The notes under the pieces are model-generated. The model searched no databases, was not told where the DNA came from, and saw only the letters and a list, made by a program, of their open reading frames with translations. 64,000 bases of DNA from assembly GCF_018596315.1 (NCBI RefSeq), contig NZ_JAHEAG010000012.1, positions 62,001 to 126,000 on the forward strand. The letters run 5' to 3'. Source of the DNA: Bradyrhizobium sp. SRL28. GTDB lineage: Bacteria; Pseudomonadota; Alphaproteobacteria; Rhizobiales; Xanthobacteraceae. Shown one piece after another: positions 58,392-64,000 of this stretch (its first letter is position 1; the number at the start of each line of letters is the position of its first letter). The position numbers and the translations under genes are program-made.

Positions 58392-58438
58392 GCATGATCC
58401 GGACAAGTCGGTACCGGTTTTTCGACAAGATCATGCGC
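58392..58438. repeat. Dispersed repeat GCATGATCCGGACAAG between soxY and soxZ
   Basis: GCATGATCCGG...GATCATGC: a short member of the family seen at 36755. It falls within an operon and could modulate the relative expression of soxY and soxZ by forming a hairpin in the message. Confidence 0.75.
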
Positions 58439-58463
58439 CAAATATTGAGCTAGGAGAATTCAG

Positions 58464-58775
58464 ATGGCATCGACCATTCGCGTGCGCGCCACTTCGAGCG
58501 GCGAGACCACCGAGGTGCAGGCGCTGATCCAGCACCCGATGGATTCCGGCTTCATCAAGGACGCCAAGGGCGAGATCATTCCCGCGCATTTCATCCAGCA
58601 ACTCACCTTCGAGTACGACGGCAAGAACGTGTTCACGGCCGATTGGGGCGGCGGCGTTTCCAAGGACCCTTACGTCAAGTTCGCCTTCAAGGGCGGCAAG
58701 AAAGGCGATGAGCTGAAGGTCAGCTGGGTCGACAACAAGGGCGCGACCGACACCACCACGGCGAAGATCCAATGA
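58464..58775 (+). CDS. soxZ: Sulfur carrier partner SoxZ
   Basis: A 103-residue protein that pairs with SoxY. Features: STIRVRATSSGETTEVQALIQHPMDSGFIKDAKGEIIPAHFIQQLTFEYDGKNVFTADWGGGVSKDPYVKFAFKGG. There is no signal peptide, consistent with co-export by the SoxY Tat signal. Its ribosome-binding site TAGGAG is good. The stop overlaps the soxA start (ATGA). Confidence 0.95.
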   Translation: MASTIRVRATSSGETTEVQALIQHPMDSGFIKDAKGEIIPAHFIQQLTFEYDGKNVFTADWGGGVSKDPYVKFAFKGGKKGDELKVSWVDNKGATDTTTAKIQ

Positions 58776-59638
58776 AGCTGCGATCCGCGATCTATCTGGC
58801 TTCCGCCACGCTTGCGTTCGCGGCGTTGACGTTTGCGAGCACGCTGCCCTCGGGCGCCGCCGACAAGATCGACCCGGTTGCCGACGCCAAAGCGTTCCAG
58901 AAATTCTTCACCGACAAATTTCCGAAGGTGAAGTACGAGGATTTCGTCAACGGTCCCTATTCGATGAACGAGGACCTGCACCGGCAATGGCAGGAGAAGG
59001 AGCAATTCCCGCCCTACGAGTTCTCGCTCGAAATGGGCAAGGAAATGTTTTCCAAGCCATTCAAGAACGGCAAGACCTACGAGGATTGCTTCCCGAATAA
59101 AGGCATCGGTATCCGGCAGAACTATCCTTACTTCGACGAGAAGGAAGGCAAGGTCATCACGCTCGAGCTGGCGCTGAACCGCTGCCGCGAGGCCAATGGC
59201 GAACCGCCGTATTCCTATGTGAAAGACGAAATGGCGGCACTGACCGCCTACATGGCCTTCACCTCGCGTGGCAAGCCGATGGACATCAAGATCCCGGACG
59301 ATCCCCGCGCGCTCGCGGCCTACGAGAACGGCAAGGAATATTTCTACACGCGGCGCGGCCAGCTCAACTTCTCCTGCGCCACCTGCCACGTGCAGAGCCC
59401 AGGTGAGCGCATCCGCGCCGAAATCCTGGCGCCTGCGCTCGGCATCGTCAACGCGATGCCGATCTACCGCTCGGAATGGAGCGGCATGGGCACCACCAGC
59501 CGGCGCTTCACCACCTGCAACAGCCAGATTCGCGGCGTGCCACTCAGCCCGCAGGACGATGAGTACCGCAACGTCGAATACTTCCTGTCCTATGTCAGCA
59601 ACGGGTTACCGATATCGGGGCCGGGAGCGCGGCCATGA
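58772..59638 (+). CDS. soxA: L-cysteine S-thiosulfotransferase subunit SoxA, single-haem type
   Basis: A 288-residue exported catalytic subunit of SoxAX. Only one CxxCH occurs (CATCH, C202-H206). The other haem site of two-haem SoxA is replaced by C106 and C138, which could form a disulfide as in monohaem SoxA proteins. The active-site cysteine is C249 in SRRFTTCNSQIRG. It overlaps soxZ upstream and the next gene downstream (ATGA). Confidence 0.93.
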   Translation: MKLRSAIYLASATLAFAALTFASTLPSGAADKIDPVADAKAFQKFFTDKFPKVKYEDFVNGPYSMNEDLHRQWQEKEQFPPYEFSLEMGKEMFSKPFKNGKTYEDCFPNKGIGIRQNYPYFDEKEGKVITLELALNRCREANGEPPYSYVKDEMAALTAYMAFTSRGKPMDIKIPDDPRALAAYENGKEYFYTRRGQLNFSCATCHVQSPGERIRAEILAPALGIVNAMPIYRSEWSGMGTTSRRFTTCNSQIRGVPLSPQDDEYRNVEYFLSYVSNGLPISGPGARP

Positions 59639-59952
59639 GGAACATGACGCAGAAATCCGCATTGGTTCTGGCGCTGCTGGCCGCGGGCGCCGTGTCCGCG
59701 CTCGCCGCGGGCTCCGAGGACGAATACAAAGCGGCGTTCGCCGCCGCTGAAGCCGCCAACAAGGAAGCCGGCAAGCTTCGCAACCAGTGGACCACCACGG
59801 CGTCGACGCTGGCGGCGGCAAAGAAGTCGGCCGAAGCCGGCGATTTCGACAAGGCCACGACGTCTGCCAAGGAAGCCGAGGCGCTGGCCAAGGCTTCGAT
59901 CTTCCAGGCCACCAGCGAGAAAACCCGCTGGAAGGATATGGAAATACGTTGA
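59635..59952 (+). CDS. soxK: SoxAX-binding protein (SoxK/SAXB-like)
   Basis: A 105-residue exported helical protein: signal peptide (SALVLALLAAGAVSALA), then EYKAAFAAAEAANKEAGKLRNQWTTTASTLAAAKKSAEAGDFDKATTSAKEAEALAKASIFQA. The Ala/Lys helical repeats match SoxAX-binding proteins that raise activity of monohaem SoxA. It lies between soxA and soxB, in keeping with that role. An alternate ATG at 59644 is possible. Confidence 0.82.
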   Translation: MRNMTQKSALVLALLAAGAVSALAAGSEDEYKAAFAAAEAANKEAGKLRNQWTTTASTLAAAKKSAEAGDFDKATTSAKEAEALAKASIFQATSEKTRWKDMEIR

Positions 59953-59978
59953 AGCCGTTACGACGCGCGGAGACCCGC

Positions 59979-61727
59979 ATGCACATCCGCCGCCGCGATT
60001 TCCTGACGCTAGCGGGCGCCGCTACCCTGTCCGGCAGCCTGCCACGGCTGGCGCGCGGGGCCGATAATGCGGGCGTTTACGATCTCGAGCGCTTCGGCAA
60101 TGCGCGCATCTTGCACATCACGGATACACACGCACAGCTCAGGCCGGTGTTCTTCCGCGAGCCGAGCGTCAATCTCGGCGTCGGACCGATGCGGGGCAAC
60201 CCGCCGCACCTTGTCGGACGCGCCTTCCTCGACCGCTTCGGCATCCGGCCCGACAGTGCCGACGCCTATGCTTTCACCTGCATCGAGTTCGAAAAGGCCG
60301 CCGGGAGATTTGGCAAGCTCGGCGGGTTTGCGCATCTGAAGACATTGGTCGATCGGATGCGCAGCGAAGCCGGCTCCGGGCGCGCGATGCTGCTCGACGG
60401 CGGCGACCTCTGGCAGGGCACCGGCCTTTCCAACACGCTGCAGGGCGCCGACATGGTCGACGCCGCCAACCTGCTCGGCATCGAGGCGATGACCGGTCAT
60501 TGGGAATTCACCTACGGCGAGAAGGCGCTACGCGCCAACCTCGAACGCTTCAAGGGCGAATTCCTGGCGCAGAACGTCTATCTCACCGAGGAAGCCGCCT
60601 TCAACGACGCCAAGGCGTTCGATCCGGCATCAGGCCGAGTGTTCAAGCCGTCCGTCATCAAGGAAATTGGCGGGTATCGCGTTGCCATCATCGGCCAGGC
60701 GTTCCCCTACGTCCCGATCGCGCATCCGAAGCGTTTTACGCCGGACTGGAAATTCGGCATCCGCGACGAGGAATTGCAAAAGCTCGTCGATGTCAATCGC
60801 AACAATGACAAGGTCGACGCCGTCATCCTCCTTTCCCATAACGGCATGGACGTCGACCTCAAGCTCGCCAGCCGCGTCACCGGCATCGACGTCATTCTCG
60901 GCGGCCATACCCACGACGCCGTGCCGCAGCCGATCGCCGTGACAAATCCGGCGGGCGTCACACTCGTCACCAATGCCGGCTCCAACGGCAAGTTTCTGGC
61001 GGTGCTCGATCTCGAGATCGGCAAGGGCAAAGTCGCCAATGTGCGCTACCGGCTGCTGCCGGTGTTTTCGGAGTTGCTGAAGCCCGATCCGGCGATGCAG
61101 TCGCTGATCGACAAGGCCCGCGAGCCGCATGCGGCCAACCTCAACGAGAAGATCGGCGTCGCCGACCGCCTGCTCTATCGCCGCGGCAATTTCAGCGGCA
61201 GCATGGACCAGCTGATCTGCGACGCCTTGCTCGGCGAATTGAATGCCGAGATCGCGCTGTCGCCGGGCTTCCGTTGGGGCACCACCGCGCTGGCGGGCCA
61301 GCCGCTGACGATGGAGGACGTGATGGCCCAGACCGCCGTCACCTATCCGGAGACCTACGTCCAGACCATGACCGGCGGCCAGATCAAGGACGTCCTGGAA
61401 GACATCTGCGACAATCTCTTCAATACCGATCCCTATTACCAGCAGGGCGGCGACATGGTCCGCGTCGGTGGTCTCGCCTACACCTGCAGTCCGAACGAGA
61501 CCGCGGGCAAACGGATTTCCGAACTCAAGCTCGACAACGGCCACGCACTGCAAGCCGGCAAGAGCTACAAGGTGGCGGGCTGGGCCTCGGTCAACGAGCA
61601 GACCGGCGCGCCGGTCTGGGACGTGGTCGCCAAACATCTGCGGTCGGGCAAGCCGCCCAATCGGGCGGCGCCGGGCGTGACGCTGAAAGGCGTCGAGGAC
61701 AATCCGGGCATTGCAGGACAGGGATGA
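59979..61727 (+). CDS. soxB: S-sulfosulfanyl-L-cysteine sulfohydrolase SoxB
   Basis: A 582-residue dimanganese hydrolase releasing sulfate from SoxY. The N-terminus MHIRRRDFLTLAGAATLSG is a Tat signal. Metal sites: ARILHITDTHAQLRPVFFREPSVNLG, LDGGDLWQGTGLSN, EAMTGHWEFTYG and ILGGHTHDAVP. The start could also be TTG 59949. Alignment features are complete and no frameshift is seen. It ends in an ATGA overlap with the next gene. Confidence 0.95.
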   Translation: MHIRRRDFLTLAGAATLSGSLPRLARGADNAGVYDLERFGNARILHITDTHAQLRPVFFREPSVNLGVGPMRGNPPHLVGRAFLDRFGIRPDSADAYAFTCIEFEKAAGRFGKLGGFAHLKTLVDRMRSEAGSGRAMLLDGGDLWQGTGLSNTLQGADMVDAANLLGIEAMTGHWEFTYGEKALRANLERFKGEFLAQNVYLTEEAAFNDAKAFDPASGRVFKPSVIKEIGGYRVAIIGQAFPYVPIAHPKRFTPDWKFGIRDEELQKLVDVNRNNDKVDAVILLSHNGMDVDLKLASRVTGIDVILGGHTHDAVPQPIAVTNPAGVTLVTNAGSNGKFLAVLDLEIGKGKVANVRYRLLPVFSELLKPDPAMQSLIDKAREPHAANLNEKIGVADRLLYRRGNFSGSMDQLICDALLGELNAEIALSPGFRWGTTALAGQPLTMEDVMAQTAVTYPETYVQTMTGGQIKDVLEDICDNLFNTDPYYQQGGDMVRVGGLAYTCSPNETAGKRISELKLDNGHALQAGKSYKVAGWASVNEQTGAPVWDVVAKHLRSGKPPNRAAPGVTLKGVEDNPGIAGQG

Positions 61728-62185
61728 GCGGCTTTTCGACCATCTTTCGGGTGACGACCGCGGCGCTGCTGATCGCCGCCGCCGCGCCCGATGCTCGCGC
61801 CCAGCAGGCGCCGCTGCAGGACAAGCCGTTTGCCGAGCACAAGATCGTGCTGCAGCTCTCCGACAACGACCCGCGCAAACAGGGCCTCGTGCTCAGCGTC
61901 GCCAGCAATCTGATGAAGCATTACGACCCCGACAAGGTCGCGATCGAGATCGTGGCGTTCGGCCCCGGCATCGAGCTGCTGCGCCCGGAAAATCCCAACC
62001 GCAAGATGGTCGAGAGCCTGGTGGCGCAGGGCGCGCGTTTCGATATCTGCGTCAACACCGTCGACACGCTCGAACGTGAGAATGGCAAGCGGCCAGAGTT
62101 CATATCAGCGGCAACACCGGTGCAGGTCGGCGTGGCGCAGATTCTGTTTTTGACGGAGAATGGGTATACGCTGGTGCGGCCGTGA
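61724..62185 (+). CDS. Exported DsrE-like protein in the sox operon
   Basis: A 153-residue protein with a Sec signal (FRVTTAALLIAAAAPDARAQ). The mature part (KIVLQLSDNDPRKQGLVLSVASNLMKHYDPDKVAIEIVAFGPGIELLRPENP and VESLVAQGARFDICVNTVDTLERENG) fits the DsrE/intracellular sulfur-relay fold, with one cysteine in FDICVNT at the place of the DsrE sulfur-accepting cysteine. DsrE proteins usually work in the cytoplasm; this one is predicted to be periplasmic. It is coupled to soxB (ATGA). Confidence 0.8.
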   Translation: MSGFSTIFRVTTAALLIAAAAPDARAQQAPLQDKPFAEHKIVLQLSDNDPRKQGLVLSVASNLMKHYDPDKVAIEIVAFGPGIELLRPENPNRKMVESLVAQGARFDICVNTVDTLERENGKRPEFISAATPVQVGVAQILFLTENGYTLVRP

Positions 62186-62195
62186 GCGCCGTTTA

Positions 62196-62290
62196 CGTCG
62201 TCATTGCGAGGAGCGTCAGCGACGAAGCAATCCATGATTACCGCCCGGGGAAAGGTGGATTGCTTCGCTTCGCTCGCAATGACGTGAAGA
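62196..62290. repeat. Dispersed repeat CGTCATTGCGAGGAGCGTCA
   Basis: CGTCATTGCGAGGAGCGTCAGCG... and an inverted end ...GCTTCGCTCGCAATGACG, with GCAATCC/GGATTGC inside. It separates the sox operon from the dioxygenase gene. A fragment of this family lies near 5905. Confidence 0.75.
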
Positions 62291-62357
62291 GCAGGGGTGG
62301 CATTACGTCCTGCGCTGATGTGGTATCATCAGGGATCAACTCGTTGCGGTGTCAGCC

Positions 62358-63398
62358 ATGATCTTTCGCCAACTCTTCGACAGCGTCTCCGGCACCTACA
62401 GCTACCTGCTGGCCAGCCGCGCCGGCGGTGAGGCGTTGATCCTCGATCCCGTGCTGGAAAAAGCCGACCGCTACTGCCAGCTCCTGCGCGAGCTCGATCT
62501 GCGGCTGGTGAAGGCGGTCGACACCCATCTGCATGCCGACCACGTCACGGGCCTCGGCGAACTGCGCGACCGCACCCAGTGCATCACCATCATGGGCGAG
62601 CAGAGCAAGGCCGACGTGGTGTCGATGCGCGTTTCTGACGGCGACAAGGTGATGATCGAGGGCTTAAGCCTCGACGTCATGTACACGCCCGGCCACACCG
62701 ACGATTCCTATTCTTACCTGATGGGCGACCGCGTCTTCACCGGCGATACGCTGTTGATCCGCGGCACCGGCCGCACCGATTTCCAGAACGGCTCTTCGCG
62801 CGCCCAATATGAATCGATCTTCAACCGGCTCCTGAAACTGCCTGATGAAACCATGGTGTTCCCCGCCCACGACTACAAGGGCGACACGGTCTCCACCATC
62901 GGCGAGGAGCGGCGTTACAATCCGCGTCTCCAAGTGCGCTCGGTCGATGAATATATCGAGCTGATGGCCAATCTGAAGCTGCCGAACCCGAAGATGATGG
63001 ACGTCGCGGTGCCCGCCAACATGCATGTCGGCCTGCACCAAGAGGAGCTTGCCAAGCAGGGGCTCGCGCTCAGCGCCCTTGATGCGATCAAGAGTCTCGG
63101 CCGTCCCGACATCCTCTTGGTCGATTTGCGCGAGACCAGCGAACGCGTCAAGCACGGCACGATCTCGGGCGCGCTGCATGCGCCCTACCCCGGCATCGCC
63201 GAGAGCCTCAAGCCCGGCGGCATGCTGCGTGAAGTGGCGGCCGCAACCGGCCGCCGCGTGGTGTTCTTCTGCGCCTTCGGCGAACGCTCGGCGATGGCGG
63301 TGGCGGCGGCGAAGAATGCGGGGTTGGCCAACACGGCGCATATTGAGGGCGGTATCGACGCGTGGAAGAAGGTGGGTGGGCCGGTGGTGATGGGGTAG
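62358..63398 (+). CDS. Persulfide dioxygenase-rhodanese fusion (ETHE1/Blh-like)
   Basis: A 346-residue cytoplasmic enzyme. The N-terminal metallo-beta-lactamase domain (about 1-235) binds iron: THLHADHVTGLGELRD (H57, H59, D61, H62), YTPGHTDDSYSYLMGDRVFTGDTLLIRGTGRTDFQ. It oxidises glutathione persulfide to sulfite. The C-terminal rhodanese domain (about 235-346) has the active cysteine in VVFFCAFGERSAM. Such fusions handle sulfane sulfur in one chain. It follows the sox cluster after a repeat and probably protects from sulfide/persulfide produced there. Confidence 0.93.
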   Translation: MIFRQLFDSVSGTYSYLLASRAGGEALILDPVLEKADRYCQLLRELDLRLVKAVDTHLHADHVTGLGELRDRTQCITIMGEQSKADVVSMRVSDGDKVMIEGLSLDVMYTPGHTDDSYSYLMGDRVFTGDTLLIRGTGRTDFQNGSSRAQYESIFNRLLKLPDETMVFPAHDYKGDTVSTIGEERRYNPRLQVRSVDEYIELMANLKLPNPKMMDVAVPANMHVGLHQEELAKQGLALSALDAIKSLGRPDILLVDLRETSERVKHGTISGALHAPYPGIAESLKPGGMLREVAAATGRRVVFFCAFGERSAMAVAAAKNAGLANTAHIEGGIDAWKKVGGPVVMG

Positions 63399-63408
63399 TC
63401 TTTATTGG

Positions 63409-63530
63409 CGTCGTCCCTGCGAACGCAGGGACCCATACGCCGCGGCGCCGATGATGGAAGGCAGTGGCCGACGCCTCGCTTGAATTATAACGTCCTGTGG
63501 TTATGGGTCCCTGCGTTCGCAGGGACGACG
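63409..63530. repeat. Dispersed element with 29-bp perfect inverted ends (copy 4)
   Basis: The left end (63409-63437) and right end (63502-63530) are exact inverted copies; each contains a TCCCTGCGAACGCAGGGA-type palindrome. The interior is 64 bp. It lies between convergent genes. Confidence 0.88.
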
Positions 63531-63550
63531 AGATAGTTTTGCCGGGGACA

Positions 63551-64000
63551 TCACCGCCCCACCCGCTTCACCTCCGCCGCCAGCGCGTCGAGCGCGTCCG
63601 CCAGCATCACGCCGCCGCACTCGGTCATGCGTTCCGGAATCACGATACGCTTTTCCGGCGGATAGAAGCGCTCCAGCGCCGGATGCAGCAGGAACGCCTG
63701 GCCCTCGTCCCTCGCCGTGTCGCCGGCCTGCGAAACCACGATGAAGTCGGGCCTCAAATTCACGATCGCCTCCAGCGAGGCAAATCCACCGAAGCTGAAG
63801 CCGAGATCGCCGGCTGCGCTGCGCAATCCGGTTTCGCCGAGCAGCGAGCCGACAAAGCTGTCGCTGCCCGCCACCCAGCCGCGCCGCGATAGCGGCAGCA
63901 CGCGGTAATGCCGTTCTGAGACGGCACGGCGGGCGCGCGCCAGCGCCGCATCGAGCCGAGCGATTTCCGCCGCCGCGCGATCCGGATGTCCGGTGATGTC
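63551..64000 (-). CDS. Iron/cobalamin-type ABC substrate-binding protein, partial
   Basis: The C-terminal 149 residues of a BtuF/FepB-like receptor that runs off the right edge. Visible segments are PDRAAAEIARLDAALARARRAVSERHYRVLPLSRRGWVAGSDSFVGSLLGETGL and FASLEAIVNLRPDFIVVSQAGD, characteristic of the helical-backbone class-III binding proteins. The N-terminus and signal are outside the window. The ligand could be a ferric siderophore, haem or cobalamin. Confidence 0.85.
   Translation of the reverse strand, partial: DITGHPDRAAAEIARLDAALARARRAVSERHYRVLPLSRRGWVAGSDSFVGSLLGETGLRSAAGDLGFSFGGFASLEAIVNLRPDFIVVSQAGDTARDEGQAFLLHPALERFYPPEKRIVIPERMTECGGVMLADALDALAAEVKRVGR

Overview
The window is GC-rich chromosomal DNA from an alphaproteobacterium, most likely a Bradyrhizobium or a close relative (Nitrobacteraceae). 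This rests on protein content (Dpp-type transporter genes, CioAB, a Sox cluster, paired acyl-CoA dehydrogenases) and on many dispersed palindromic repeats of a kind familiar from that group. I saw no rRNA, tRNA, CRISPR array, insertion sequence or prophage. Species assignment is an inference.

Layout. 1-4.7 kb (minus): a peptide/opine-type ABC transporter operon (binding protein, two permeases, and a fused double ATPase that runs off the left edge and carries a dispersed repeat translated in frame in its linker). 4.9-7.3 kb (minus): an APH-like kinase and an orphan UgpB-type binding protein. 7.6-12.4 kb (plus): a phosphorelay (membrane histidine kinase, REC-DUF3369-kinase hybrid, OmpR-type regulator) preceded by what looks like a truncated DctP-type binding protein. 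12.4-14.6 kb: repeat-rich DNA, a lone ECF sigma factor with a perfect 13-bp inverted repeat upstream, and a small secreted protein.

14.7-36.8 kb (plus) is the most unusual part. It holds a formylglycine-generating enzyme, three related Tat- or Sec-exported sulfatases with the modification motif CTAGR (the second is broken by one extra C), a MoxR/DUF58/DUF4381/VWA/VWA-TPR/BatD-like operon inserted between sulfatases 2 and 3, three DUF1254/DUF1214 proteins, a small membrane protein, a Cache-HAMP class III nucleotide cyclase, an SsuA/NMT1-like binding protein and a YiaW-YiaV pair. A remnant of a second formylglycine-generating enzyme lies after sulfatase 1. I read this as an organosulfur (sulfate ester) scavenging island with its own maturation and sensing modules.

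37-54 kb is mixed: small secreted and membrane proteins, the cyanide-insensitive quinol oxidase cioAB with a tiny third subunit, an L,D-transpeptidase, an orphan amino-acid binding protein, two acyl-CoA dehydrogenases, a CMD-like protein, a VOC protein, two MFS transporters, a prolyl oligopeptidase, a solitary HicB-like antitoxin and two methyltransferases. 55-63.4 kb is a thiosulfate-oxidation cluster: an ArsR-type regulator divergent from soxCDXYZA, a SoxAX-binding protein, soxB, an exported DsrE-like protein and a persulfide dioxygenase-rhodanese fusion. The window ends inside a BtuF/FepB-like binding protein on the minus strand.

The two sulfur regions could be linked: sulfatases and sulfonate uptake supply sulfur, while Sox and the persulfide dioxygenase oxidise reduced sulfur. 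That link is inferred from proximity only.
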